From UBA6049 sp965662345 (GTDB lineage: Bacteria > Bacteroidota > Bacteroidia > Flavobacteriales_G > Salibacteraceae): a stretch of DNA of 64,000 nucleotides. This document shows, piece after piece, positions 1-8,360 of this stretch. The notes beneath the pieces are model-generated. The model ran no database searches, was not told the DNA's origin, and saw only the letters and a list, made by a program, of their open reading frames with translations. The translations under genes were made by a program, and so were the position numbers. The stretch is taken from NCBI GenBank assembly GCA_965662345.1, contig CBFIHE010000007.1, positions 1 through 64,000 on the forward strand, in the 5' to 3' direction. How positions within the stretch are numbered: position 1 is the stretch's first letter; every line of letters starts with the position of its first letter.

Positions 1-289
<289 letters not shown>

Positions 290-360
290 TAGAAAGTTAT
301 AAATATCTGACTCTAATCTAATCACAAAAATCTCAAAGGATATTCGTCTATTTTGCTTCT

Positions 361-380
361 CAATATATCAAAGAACTTGT
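361..380 (-). promoter_or_regulatory. boxA-like element in rRNA leader
   Basis: On the minus strand this reads GACAAGTTCTTTGA followed by TATATTG, between the last rRNA promoter and the 16S 5' end. The GTTCTTTGA core resembles the leader boxA-like motif found before Bacteroidota 16S genes, where NusB/NusE-type antitermination complexes would load. A nusB gene is present at 17251-18213. The assignment rests on motif similarity and position only. The rest of 290-422 is AT-rich leader in which I see no gene. Confidence 0.45.
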
Positions 381-422
381 CTTTCGTTTTGACCAATCGA
401 ACCGTTGTTCTGATTGGGGATG

Positions 423-452
423 CAAATGTAATTCGGATTTCTTAATCCACAA
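423..452 (-). promoter_or_regulatory. rRNA promoter P1 (proximal)
   Basis: On the minus strand the site reads TTG (450-452), a 19-bp spacer, then TACATTTG (423-430). This matches the Bacteroidetes primary sigma-factor consensus TTG-N19-21-TAnnTTTG exactly. The base order just downstream is GCATCCCCAATC, a C-rich start region shared in part with P4. It lies about 135 bp upstream of the 16S 5' end and is the nearest of four promoters. Confidence 0.85.
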
Positions 453-530
453 GAAAAACTCAATAATTTTTCTCACTGTCATTTGCTTAAAAAGTTTCTT
501 AGAACTAACCCGCTCTTTCGAAACGGGCGG

Positions 531-560
531 CAAATGTAAAACAGTTAATTTAATCTGCAA
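531..560 (-). promoter_or_regulatory. rRNA promoter P2
   Basis: Minus strand TTG (558-560), 19-bp spacer, TACATTTG (531-538). Immediately downstream is GCCGCCCGTTTC, identical to P3, so P2 and P3 look like copies of one module. The GC-rich discriminator/start region is typical of growth-rate and stringently controlled rRNA promoters in other bacteria; that regulatory reading is inference here. Confidence 0.85.
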
Positions 561-630
561 GAAAAATATTTTCTTTTTTACGCTTGCCTTAGCTCTTTAT
601 GAACGTTTCCGCTTCTTTTGAAACGGGCGG

Positions 631-660
631 CAAATGTACAGCAGTTTTTAAAACCACCAA
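631..660 (-). promoter_or_regulatory. rRNA promoter P3
   Basis: Minus strand TTG (658-660), 19-bp spacer, TACATTTG (631-638), followed by GCCGCCCGTTTC as in P2. The sequence around 618-638 repeats 518-538 almost base for base, which indicates a tandem duplication of the promoter module with a 100-bp period. Confidence 0.85.
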
Positions 661-760
661 GAAAAAAATAATTTTTCTTTTTTCCCTTTTCAGCGCTTAT
701 TCTAACTCTTTTGGAGTTGCTTCTGCGCTATTTCATAAGAACGATTCCCGATTGGGGCTG

Positions 761-790
761 CAAATGTAATCGCGTTTTCAAAACCTGCAA
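761..790 (-). promoter_or_regulatory. rRNA promoter P4 (distal)
   Basis: Minus strand TTG (788-790), 19-bp spacer, TACATTTG (761-768), followed by GCAGCCCCAATCGG, close to the P1 start region. It is the most upstream of four consensus promoters, about 475 bp from the 16S gene and just beyond the end of the short-chain dehydrogenase gene, which is also read leftwards. Read-through from that gene into the rRNA operon is therefore possible; I see no terminator between them. Confidence 0.83.
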
Positions 791-856
791 CACCTATCTC
801 ACATTTAATTCAAAAAAAATAGCCTTCAACTTTCTACACACGACACAATATCTTGA

Positions 857-1546
857 TTATGGGGATGTTACAGATAGCGGAACGATTTTCCCAGTGAGTA
901 TTTTATTTCCAGATAGTGCAAAACCTAAGATAAAATGAGCCACAGAATCTGCGTCTGCACCATCGTTGTAATCTGGAAAGGCCTCTTTGAGCATCTTTGT
1001 TTTAACCGCACCTGGAGCAATTGTATTTACCACTACACTATCTGCTTGTAAGCCTTGAGCCATATATTCAGTTGCCGTATGAAGTGCAGATTTGGTTAGT
1101 CCATACCCAAACAGTTCTTGAAATTTTTCACTTCCTACTACACCAGACATGGAAGAAACATTAATAATGTGCGATCCATCGGAATGTCTTAGGAGTGGCA
1201 GAAGCTGCTTGGATAGTTCAATAGGTGCCAATACATTTATTTTAAACATCTGTATGACATCATCGGCTTTGCAGGTTTTCCAATCTCCTTTTGACAACAT
1301 TCCTGCGTTATTTATTAATACATCTATCTTATTAAGCTTGGCAAATAATGCGGGTGGAAGCCTATCATTCCCATCCACAAGCTTCAAGAGGTCTACTCGT
1401 ATATCTATATAAGCATCGTGAGTAATCTCTTTATTACCTCTTCTGGAGATTCCTATTACTTGATGACCTTCACTGAGCGCATTGAGCACAATTGCTTCTC
1501 CAATTCCACTTGAGGCCCCTGTTACCACAATCGTTTTACCTTGCAT
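857..1546 (-). CDS. short-chain dehydrogenase/reductase
   Basis: A 229-aa classical SDR oxidoreductase, expected to be a cytosolic NAD(P)-dependent alcohol/ketone enzyme with unknown substrate. The Rossmann cofactor motif TGASSGIG is at residues 9-16, NNAG at 79-82, the catalytic serine region at 131-134 and the Y-x3-K pair at Tyr148/Lys152, so the active site is complete. It is slightly shorter than the usual 245-260 aa, mainly at the C-terminus. It is divergent from the outer-membrane protein gene beginning at 1563, with 16 bp between the starts, and is followed by the rRNA promoters. Family assignment is firm; substrate is not inferable. Confidence 0.9.
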   Translation of the reverse strand: MQGKTIVVTGASSGIGEAIVLNALSEGHQVIGISRRGNKEITHDAYIDIRVDLLKLVDGNDRLPPALFAKLNKIDVLINNAGMLSKGDWKTCKADDVIQMFKINVLAPIELSKQLLPLLRHSDGSHIINVSSMSGVVGSEKFQELFGYGLTKSALHTATEYMAQGLQADSVVVNTIAPGAVKTKMLKEAFPDYNDGADADSVAHFILGFALSGNKILTGKIVPLSVTSP

Positions 1547-1550
1547 ATAT

Positions 1551-1558
1551 TATGTTTG
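1551..1558 (+). promoter_or_regulatory. -7 element directly before an ATG
   Basis: TATGTTTG fits the Bacteroidetes -7 consensus TAnnTTTG and ends 4 bases before the ATG at 1563. No good TTG is found 19-21 bp upstream, so this is a candidate only. If used, the mRNA would start at or within a few bases of the start codon. Confidence 0.35.
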
Positions 1559-1562
1559 TTCT

Positions 1563-2108
1563 ATGCGAAGATTAATCATTTCACTTATAACTGCGCTGTT
1601 ATTGCCAATAGTAGGTATTGCTCAGTTTGAAACTGAAGAAACACCTACAACCCTTGCGCCACCCCCTAGTGAAAAGCCACCTTTAAGCGAAAGGATATTC
1701 GTTGGAGGCGGTTTAGGTGCTCAATTTGGTAATTTAACAGCCATTGAAGTAAGCCCTGTTATTGGGATTAGACTTGGCAAGAGAGCCCAAACGGGTGTAT
1801 CATTTACTTACAGATACTACGAGGATAAAAACTTTGGGTTTTCTACCAATACTTATGGCGGTGGTGTTTTTGGAAGGTATTTCTTGTTGGAGAATATATT
1901 CGCCCATGCGGAATACGAAGCTTTAAATGGTGAATGGAGTACAACTAGAGATCGCTATTTCATAAATAGTTTATTCTTGGGCGGAGGTTTCATGCAGCAA
2001 ATAGGTAATAGTTTTGCGGGCATTATGGTATTATGGAATATAAACGACTCTGCATACAACCCTTATGTGAACCCTGTTATTAGAGCGACCTTTGGCATAG
2101 GCTTTTAA
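1563..2108 (+). CDS. predicted outer-membrane beta-barrel protein
   Basis: I place the start at the ATG at 1563, giving 181 aa that begin MRRLIISLITALLLPIVGIAQ, a clear Sec signal peptide cleaved after the AQ. The open frame continues upstream to 1482, but that would bury the signal peptide and overlap the divergent gene. After a short proline-rich linker (PTTLAPPPSEKPPLSE) the mature part consists of alternating hydrophobic/aromatic strands with glycine turns and ends in a terminal phenylalanine, as expected for a small 8-strand barrel. Function is unknown. It converges on purL with a shared hairpin between the two. Confidence 0.75.
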   Translation: MRRLIISLITALLLPIVGIAQFETEETPTTLAPPPSEKPPLSERIFVGGGLGAQFGNLTAIEVSPVIGIRLGKRAQTGVSFTYRYYEDKNFGFSTNTYGGGVFGRYFLLENIFAHAEYEALNGEWSTTRDRYFINSLFLGGGFMQQIGNSFAGIMVLWNINDSAYNPYVNPVIRATFGIGF

Positions 2109-2139
2109 ACAAAAACAGCCGCGTTAAAAACGCGGCTGT
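2109..2139 (-). terminator. intrinsic terminator between convergent genes
   Basis: A perfect 11-bp stem, ACAGCCGCGTT (2115-2125) with AACGCGGCTGT (2129-2139), encloses a 3-base AAA loop. On the minus strand it is followed by TTTTTGTTT, so it best terminates purL. On the plus strand only ACTAACTTT follows, so any effect on the membrane-protein gene would be weaker. Confidence 0.85.
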
Positions 2140-2164
2140 ACTAACTTTATGAATTATGAGAACT

Positions 2165-4399
2165 CTACTTCATGAGGGCTTTCTCTAATGTCTCTTCATA
2201 ATCTACTTCAAACTCAGTTGCACTTCCCCAATTATCCTCATCAATTACGATATCGCCTGAGGTAACATAGCCTAAGGCTGAATAAGTGACTTCTTTTTCT
2301 GAGATCCATTCCATAAATGCTTCTATCAATGCTTCTGGAACAGAAACTACTACTCTACTTTGGGATTCACCAAAAAGGAATGCATCCTTTCTGATTTCTG
2401 AATTTGTGTTGATGCGGAAACCAAGTCTGTTAGGCATGGCTGATTCCAGCAGTGTTGTAAACAACCCACCATCTGCGCAATCGTGCGCGGAGACAATTAA
2501 CTTCTCTTGAATTAAGCCTGCAATGGTTTCTTGAACAACGCTTTCTTCATCTAAATTGAATTGTGGTGCTGGCGATTCTTCAATACTGTGATAATTTACT
2601 AAGTACTCAGATGCTGAGATATCATTTTTGCTGTCACCAATTAAGAAGATATGATCTGACTCGCGTTTGAAGTCAAGTGTCATCTTATCATCTTTCTTTA
2701 TGAGGCCAATCATACCTATTGTGGGCGTAGGGAAAACTGGTGTTTCACCTTCATCTGTAACGGTTTGGTTGTAGAATGACACATTACCGCCTGTTACGGG
2801 AGTTTTAAAGTGTTCACAAGCTGCGCTCATTCCTTTGATAGCCATAACAAACTGCCAGTATGATTCTGGGTTGTAAGGATTACCAAAGTTCAAACAGTTG
2901 GTAATTGCAGAAGGGGCACCTCCTGAACATACAATATTTCTTGCAGCCTCGGCTACGGCTATTTTAGCACCTTCAAAGGGATCTGCCTGTACGTACCTAG
3001 AATTACAATCTACAGACATGGCCAATGCCTTATCTGTTCCTTTTACATTAACAACTCCCGCATCTGAAGGCTCATTCGTGGTCATTGTACGTGTACCAAC
3101 CATACTATCATATTGTTCAGAAACCCATTTCTTGGATGCGATATTCGGTTGGTTGACCATCCACTTTGCAACCGCTTTCAGATCTGATGGTTCTTTTACT
3201 GAATCTATGGAGAACTTCTTGTATTCTTGATAATATGCGGGCTCCTTATATTCTCTTTGGTAAACTGGTGCTCCACCACCTAGAACTAATGACTCTGCTG
3301 GTGCTTCAACAACTAAATCACCGTCTTTGTAGAACCTGAGGTTAGGTCCTTCTGTTACCTCCCCTATTTGTACAGCATTTAAATCCCATTTTTCAAAAAT
3401 GGCCTCTACTTGAGCTTCACTTCCTTTCTTTACTACGGTCAACATGCGTTCTTGCGACTCAGAAAGAAGAATTTCGAATGCAGACATTCCTTCTTGTCTC
3501 GTTGGGACTTTATCTAACCAGATATCCATTCCACATCCACCATCGGCACTCATCTCAGAGGTTGAGCAGATAATACCTGCCGCACCCATATCTTGCATTC
3601 CAATTACCAAGTCTGTTTCTGCTAACTCTAAAGTAGCTTCTAACAACAGTTTCTCTTGAAAGGGGTCGCCTACTTGTACAGAAGGTAAATCGTCTGCAGA
3701 CTCTTCTGTAATATCTCTAGAAGCAAAAGATGCTCCGTGGATACCATCTTTTCCTGTAGAAGATCCAACTATGTATACTGGATTACCCAATCCGCTTGCT
3801 GTTGCAGATAGTGTTTTACCTACTTCTACTATACCCGCAGAGAATGCATTTACTAGTGGGTTAGTATTGTAACTTTTATCAAAGAAAACTTCACCACCTA
3901 CTACTGGAACACCAAAAGCATTCCCGTAGTCACCAATACCTTTTACAACACCTTTTGCTATCCATTTGGTACGGTCTAGATTAATATCTCCAAAACGCAA
4001 TGAATTCATTTGTGCTATAGGTCTAGCACCCATAGTGAAAATATCACGATTGATTCCTCCTACCCCAGTAGCGGCACCTTGGTATGGCTCAATTGCAGAT
4101 GGATGGTTGTGAGACTCAATTTTGAAGCAACAGGCCAAGCCATCTCCTATATCTACCAATCCGGCATTCTCTTCACCAGCTTCTGCCAATAGATGTGGTC
4201 CTTTCTTAGGAAGTGTTTTCAACCAAACAATGGAGTTCTTGTAAGAACAGTGTTCAGACCACATGCCTGAATATACAGCAACTTCGCAAAAGTTGGGCTC
4301 TCTCCCTAGAATCTCTTTGATTTCTTTGTATTCATCTTCAAGGAGCCCTAGTTCCTTGGCGTGATTGAGTGTTCCCGGTTGGGTATCTATGTTACTCAT
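2165..4399 (-). CDS. purL: phosphoribosylformylglycinamidine synthase, PurL subunit (small form)
   Basis: FGAM synthase catalytic subunit, converting FGAR plus ATP and glutamine-derived ammonia to FGAM, step four of purine synthesis. The 744-aa length matches the small PurL (Bacillus type), which needs separate PurQ and PurS partners; neither is in the window. Motifs include SEHCSYKNS near residue 55, SHNHPSAIEPYQGAATGVGG near 103 and GGAPVY/GGNVSFYN in the C-terminal AIRS-like repeats. The ATG at 4397-4399 gives MSNIDTQPG; the frame can be extended to a TTG at 4420, but that codon overlaps a promoter -7 element. Many Bacteroidota have a ~1220-aa fused PurL, so the small form is of note. Confidence 0.95.
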   Translation of the reverse strand: MSNIDTQPGTLNHAKELGLLEDEYKEIKEILGREPNFCEVAVYSGMWSEHCSYKNSIVWLKTLPKKGPHLLAEAGEENAGLVDIGDGLACCFKIESHNHPSAIEPYQGAATGVGGINRDIFTMGARPIAQMNSLRFGDINLDRTKWIAKGVVKGIGDYGNAFGVPVVGGEVFFDKSYNTNPLVNAFSAGIVEVGKTLSATASGLGNPVYIVGSSTGKDGIHGASFASRDITEESADDLPSVQVGDPFQEKLLLEATLELAETDLVIGMQDMGAAGIICSTSEMSADGGCGMDIWLDKVPTRQEGMSAFEILLSESQERMLTVVKKGSEAQVEAIFEKWDLNAVQIGEVTEGPNLRFYKDGDLVVEAPAESLVLGGGAPVYQREYKEPAYYQEYKKFSIDSVKEPSDLKAVAKWMVNQPNIASKKWVSEQYDSMVGTRTMTTNEPSDAGVVNVKGTDKALAMSVDCNSRYVQADPFEGAKIAVAEAARNIVCSGGAPSAITNCLNFGNPYNPESYWQFVMAIKGMSAACEHFKTPVTGGNVSFYNQTVTDEGETPVFPTPTIGMIGLIKKDDKMTLDFKRESDHIFLIGDSKNDISASEYLVNYHSIEESPAPQFNLDEESVVQETIAGLIQEKLIVSAHDCADGGLFTTLLESAMPNRLGFRINTNSEIRKDAFLFGESQSRVVVSVPEALIEAFMEWISEKEVTYSALGYVTSGDIVIDEDNWGSATEFEVDYEETLEKALMK

Positions 4400-4417
4400 G
4401 AGTTTCAATTTGAGCGG

Positions 4418-4425
4418 CAAAAATA
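4418..4425 (-). promoter_or_regulatory. candidate -7 element of purL
   Basis: The minus strand reads TATTTTTG, a match to TAnnTTTG, about 19 bp upstream of the purL ATG. A matching TTG is not seen at the standard spacing. The -7 position argues against a start at 4420. Confidence 0.4.
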
Positions 4426-4454
4426 GTTGAATCCCCCTGTGATGAAAAAAAGGA

Positions 4455-4472
4455 ACGTGAAGTTATTCACGT
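4455..4472. promoter_or_regulatory. inverted repeat between divergent purL and SDR genes
   Basis: ACGTGAA-GTTA-TTCACGT is a perfect 7-bp inverted repeat with a 4-base centre, located between the purL start (4399) and the divergent SDR start (4514). Its size and position fit a dimeric repressor operator acting on either gene, but no regulator is identified. Confidence 0.4.
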
Positions 4473-4513
4473 AAAAAGAACACAACTTATACTTTTACGG
4501 CAAACGAAATAGA

Positions 4514-5266
4514 ATGATTGCATTAATTACCGGTGCCACAGCAGGAATTGGCAAAGCCACAGCAGAGAAATTAGCTGACTTAAACTATAACCTAATCCTC
4601 ACTGGGAGGAGACAAGGGCGCTTGAATCAATTAGCCGAGGCGTTGAAGCAAGATTATTCCATCAAAGTTCACACGCTTTGTTTTGATATTCGAAATGCCG
4701 ATGAAACTCAAAATGCTGTCAATTCTATTCCAGATGACTTCAAGAATATAGATTTACTAGTGAATAACGCTGGGCTCGCTGCAGGGTTAGACCCTATACA
4801 ACAAGGACAGTTACATGATTGGGACCGTATGATAGACACAAATGTTAAAGGTCTTCTATACATAACCCGAGCTATTGTACCCTTAATGGTGGAACGCCAA
4901 GCAGGGCACATAGTAAATATTGGGAGTATAGCAGGTAAGGAAGTTTACGCAAACGGAAATGTTTACTGCGCATCAAAGCATGCGGTAGACGCTCTTTCTC
5001 GCGGAATGCGACTTGATTTGGTACAACACGGTATTAAAGTAACAAACATAGCCCCTGGATTAGTGGAGACTGAATTCTCATTGGTTCGCTTTGAACAAGA
5101 CACTGAAAAAGCCACTAACGTGTATAAAGGAATTAGTCCACTCACTGGAGAAGATATAGCAGATTGTGTGGCTTTTGCATTAACTAGACCTGCCCATGTG
5201 GTAATTGGTGACCTATTGGTACTGCCAGCGGCCCAGGGAAATTCAACAACCGTAATTAGAAAATAA
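4514..5266 (+). CDS. short-chain dehydrogenase (YdfG-like)
   Basis: A 250-aa SDR of the classical family. TGATAGIG is at residues 6-13, NNAG at 84-87, catalytic Ser138 and Tyr151-x3-Lys155 (YCASK). The overall pattern (ITGATAGIGKATAEKLA at the N-terminus, NIGSIAGKE before the active site) resembles NADP-dependent 3-hydroxy acid/serine dehydrogenases of the YdfG group, which oxidise L-allo-threonine, serine and 3-hydroxy acids. It is the first gene of a rightward run: the next ATG begins 1 bp after its stop codon. Exact substrate is uncertain. Confidence 0.88.
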   Translation: MIALITGATAGIGKATAEKLADLNYNLILTGRRQGRLNQLAEALKQDYSIKVHTLCFDIRNADETQNAVNSIPDDFKNIDLLVNNAGLAAGLDPIQQGQLHDWDRMIDTNVKGLLYITRAIVPLMVERQAGHIVNIGSIAGKEVYANGNVYCASKHAVDALSRGMRLDLVQHGIKVTNIAPGLVETEFSLVRFEQDTEKATNVYKGISPLTGEDIADCVAFALTRPAHVVIGDLLVLPAAQGNSTTVIRK

Positions 5267-5267
5267 C

Positions 5268-6911
5268 ATGAAGTTTCACCCTTTAATCAGTATCGTATTA
5301 GCTACTGCACTCATTTCTTGTGGAGGTTTGCGTAAGGAAAAAGTAGACCTAATCATTCACAACGCTACCATTTATCAAGTAGACGAGGCTTTTTCTAAGG
5401 CCGAAGCAATAGCCATTTCTGGAGACACTATTGTGGCTATAGGTGCAGAGCGTGAAATACTAAACCGGTATCAAGCCGTTAACCAGTTAGATGCACGCAA
5501 ACAATTTATATATCCAGGGTTTATAGATGCACATGCCCACTTTACAGGATATGCGAAAGGCTTGGGTAGGCTCAACCTTGTTGGCACACAATCATGGCAA
5601 GAATGTTTGGAAAAGGCCATAGCTTTTAAAAACAACCATCCAAACCTAACTTGGCTTGTAGGGAGAGGATGGGATCAAAACGACTGGGAAAATCAAGTCT
5701 TTCCTCACAAGTCGTCACTTGATTCTTTATTCCCTAATACTCCAGTGCTGCTAACTCGAATAGATGGCCATGCTGCTATTGCCAATACCAAAGCCTTGGA
5801 GGTATCTAAGGTTACGTCAGAAACACAAGCGATAGGCGGAGAGTTGCTCAAAGATAAAAATGGTCTAACTGGGATGCTTATAGACCATGCTGTAGAATTG
5901 GTATCGAACCATGTTGATTCATTAACTGAATCTGAGCTTCAAAAAGTATATGCACAAGCCCAGAGAGATTGTTTTTACTATGGGGTTACCTCACTAGCAG
6001 ATGCTGGACTGAAAAAAGAAGATATCACTTATTTGGAAGGCCTTTATTCAGATAATGTATTGCAGATTCGCCAGTATATTATGTTGGCAGACCACCAGCC
6101 TACGTTAGAATACTACTTTTCCAATGGCCCTGTAAAGACTTCTCAGTTACATGTGCGTTCTGTAAAAACATATGTAGATGGAGCACTAGGGTCTAGAGGC
6201 GCAGCTTTATTAAAGCCATACTCAGATCAACCAGAAACCTCTGGCATACTACTTTATGACCCAGCTCATTTTGATTCTTTGGCCAAAGCCTGCAATGAAG
6301 CAGGTTTTCAATTGAATGCGCATTGCATAGGAGATTCTGCTAATAGATTAATGCTTAATCTTTATGGTAATGTTTTGGGTGGAGTTAACGATAAGCGTTG
6401 GCGAATAGAGCATGCACAAATGGTACACCCAGATGACATCTCTAAATATGGAGCCTTCACTATTATTCCTTCTGTGCAGCCAACCCATGCCACATCTGAT
6501 ATGTATTGGGCATCAGATCGATTAGGGGATAGGGTTGACTATGCCTACTCAACAAAAGACTTACTGAATCAAAACGGTATCATAGCGTTGGGCACCGATT
6601 TCCCAGTAGAAGGTATTGATCCTTTAATGACTTTCTACGCGGCTGTATTTAGGCAAGACACATCGGGTTATCCAGAAGGTGGGTTTTTACCTGAACAACG
6701 TATTTCTGCAAAAGCCGCTTTGAAAGGAATGACCATACATGCTGCTCTAGCGCAATTTGAAGAAGCCGAAAAAGGAAGCTTAGAAGTTGGAAAGCTAGCA
6801 GACCTGGTTATTCTTAATAAAGATATCCTTACCGCATCTAAAGAAGAATTCAATACAATAAGAGTGACTTCTACGTTTTTAGGAGGTAAACAAGTATATG
6901 AAGCACCTTAG
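5268..6911 (+). CDS. lipoprotein amidohydrolase (YtcJ/amidohydrolase-3 family)
   Basis: A 547-aa metal-dependent hydrolase carrying an N-terminal lipoprotein signal with lipobox L-I-S-C and lipidated Cys18, so it is envelope-anchored. The metal-binding HAH pair is at residues 89-91. Further family motifs are GRGWDQNDW, DGHAAIANTKAL, YVDGALGSRGA, HCIGD, RIEHAQ and the late GTDFPVEG. This pattern is that of the amidohydrolase-3 group, which includes N-substituted formamide deformylases; the true substrate is unknown. The gene follows the SDR by 1 bp and overlaps the next gene by 14 bp, suggesting one transcript. Confidence 0.9.
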   Translation: MKFHPLISIVLATALISCGGLRKEKVDLIIHNATIYQVDEAFSKAEAIAISGDTIVAIGAEREILNRYQAVNQLDARKQFIYPGFIDAHAHFTGYAKGLGRLNLVGTQSWQECLEKAIAFKNNHPNLTWLVGRGWDQNDWENQVFPHKSSLDSLFPNTPVLLTRIDGHAAIANTKALEVSKVTSETQAIGGELLKDKNGLTGMLIDHAVELVSNHVDSLTESELQKVYAQAQRDCFYYGVTSLADAGLKKEDITYLEGLYSDNVLQIRQYIMLADHQPTLEYYFSNGPVKTSQLHVRSVKTYVDGALGSRGAALLKPYSDQPETSGILLYDPAHFDSLAKACNEAGFQLNAHCIGDSANRLMLNLYGNVLGGVNDKRWRIEHAQMVHPDDISKYGAFTIIPSVQPTHATSDMYWASDRLGDRVDYAYSTKDLLNQNGIIALGTDFPVEGIDPLMTFYAAVFRQDTSGYPEGGFLPEQRISAKAALKGMTIHAALAQFEEAEKGSLEVGKLADLVILNKDILTASKEEFNTIRVTSTFLGGKQVYEAP

Positions 6912-7530
6912 TATTTTGTTGATTTTTAGCATCGGCTTTGCCGGATTTGCCCAGAAAGGAAGCCTGATAGAACAATTTTCAGTTGAAGAGTTAAATACGG
7001 CATCAACTTGCGAGGCCATTTCTTTTATGTCACCAGAGGAAAAGGAAGTGATTCGCATCATGAATTTAGTTCGGCTCTATCCACAGAAATTTAAATTGGT
7101 GGTGGCTATTCCTTATGCAAAGTCAAAAGGAATGGATAGTGGGAGGTATTATAACTCCCTACTTAAAGATTTAGAAAAATCTTCAGGTGCAGTATCGCTT
7201 TTACCAGATGTTACATTGTATAACGAAGCTAATTCTCATGCTAAGTACTCTGGAGAAAAAGGGAAAATTGGTCATGACGGGCCTAGAGGAAAAACCTATG
7301 ACTCGCGCATGAAGAGCCTTCTAAAATTATTCCGAGAGGTTGGTGAAAACTGCCAATATGGATATAATGATGCTCTTGATATAGTTATGGACTTACTCAT
7401 AGATGAGGACATACCAAGTTTTGGACACCGAAAGAACATTTTAAACCCAAACTTCACACACGTAGGTGTTTCAATAGCTCCACATAAAAAGTATACGTAC
7501 AATTGCGCAACCGACTTTGGAAGCAAATAA
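6898..7530 (+). CDS. secreted CAP-domain protein
   Basis: A 210-aa exported protein with signal peptide MKHLSILLIFSIGFAGFAQ and a CAP/SCP-like domain over roughly residues 45-208. Recognisable elements are IMNLVRLYP, a histidine in SHAKYSGEKGKIGHDG, GENCQYG and the conserved FGHRKNILNPNFTHVGV segment; these supply the histidines and acidic residues of the CAP cavity. Molecular role is unknown; bacterial CAP proteins are extracellular or periplasmic. The start overlaps the preceding gene by 14 bp, and an AGGAGG lies 11 bp upstream inside that gene, though it also encodes Gly-Gly and may be chance. Confidence 0.85.
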   Translation: MKHLSILLIFSIGFAGFAQKGSLIEQFSVEELNTASTCEAISFMSPEEKEVIRIMNLVRLYPQKFKLVVAIPYAKSKGMDSGRYYNSLLKDLEKSSGAVSLLPDVTLYNEANSHAKYSGEKGKIGHDGPRGKTYDSRMKSLLKLFREVGENCQYGYNDALDIVMDLLIDEDIPSFGHRKNILNPNFTHVGVSIAPHKKYTYNCATDFGSK

Positions 7531-7532
7531 TA

Positions 7533-8360
7533 ATGAGTTTAAAAGAAACCGTAAAAAGTATTTTACCAGTAAGCGTTAAAAATATGCTCTTCAAACGCAG
7601 GTTAAAAGCTTTGGAGAAAGAGCGGAAAGCTTTTCTTGAGAAAAACGCGGGTAATCGCTTTTCATGTAATCTTTGTGGCAATGTTTCTGGTGCATTTATG
7701 CCAGATGGTGAGTCGCATCGCGTACTAGAACAGCTTCAAGTTCTCAGTGGTGGCGTGCGCGAGAATTGTAGGTGCCCACACTGTTATTCAAAAGATCGTG
7801 ATAGACTAATATGGTTTTTTCTTGAAATGCAAACCAACTTAGCAGACTCAACTTCAAAAAAGAACGTTCTTCATTTTGCCCCAGAGCCTGAATTGAAAAA
7901 AGCACTACACTCACTATCACACCTTATCTACACTGATGCTGATTTGGACCCAATGTTGGCATCCCACCAAATGGATATCACCCAAATTCCGCTTAAGGAT
8001 AACTCCCAAGATGTAGTGTTGTGTAATCATGTTTTGGAACATATACCTGATGATACTCTCGCGATGAGTGAGTTGTATCGAGTAATGAAGCCTGGAGGAT
8101 TTGGTATTTTTCAAGTTCCTATATCTGTTACATTGGAAAAAACGATAGAAGACCCTTCCATTACTTCTCCAGAGGAACGAGAGAAGCATTTTGGGCAGCG
8201 AGATCACGTTCGTATTTATGGTAGAGACTATATAAATCGGTTAGAAACTGCGGGGTTCCAAGTTAATTCCATAGCTCCTCTAGACTTTTTATCAGCAGAA
8301 GAGATTCAGAAATTTGGTCTTCTCAAAGAAGAGACTATTTACTACTGCACTAAGCGCTAA
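7533..8360 (+). CDS. SAM-dependent methyltransferase with N-terminal cysteine motif
   Basis: A 275-aa class I methyltransferase (type 11 fold). The ATG at 7533, 2 bp after the previous stop, is preferred over an upstream TTG at 7503 that would overlap it. Residues 45-84 hold Cys45, Cys48, Cys79, Cys81 and Cys84 (CNLC...CRCPHC), a likely zinc site. The methyltransferase core begins at about 107 (VLHFAPEPELKKAL), with DITQIPLKDNSQDVV and HVLEHIPDD as motif II and post-II. PGG(F) follows. Related proteins sit in polysaccharide or glycolipid loci, but the substrate here cannot be inferred. It converges on and overlaps the nitronate monooxygenase by 11 bp. Confidence 0.85.
   Translation: MSLKETVKSILPVSVKNMLFKRRLKALEKERKAFLEKNAGNRFSCNLCGNVSGAFMPDGESHRVLEQLQVLSGGVRENCRCPHCYSKDRDRLIWFFLEMQTNLADSTSKKNVLHFAPEPELKKALHSLSHLIYTDADLDPMLASHQMDITQIPLKDNSQDVVLCNHVLEHIPDDTLAMSELYRVMKPGGFGIFQVPISVTLEKTIEDPSITSPEEREKHFGQRDHVRIYGRDYINRLETAGFQVNSIAPLDFLSAEEIQKFGLLKEETIYYCTKR

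Noticed and set aside
360..938. Short open frames (360-560 minus, 711-938 plus) in the rRNA control region
   Set aside because: They overlie the four promoter modules, have low-complexity translations and no start signals.
6881..6886. AGGAGG before the CAP gene as a Shine-Dalgarno
   Set aside because: The spacing to the ATG is 11 bp, too long, and the bases encode Gly-Gly in the overlapping gene; it is likely chance.
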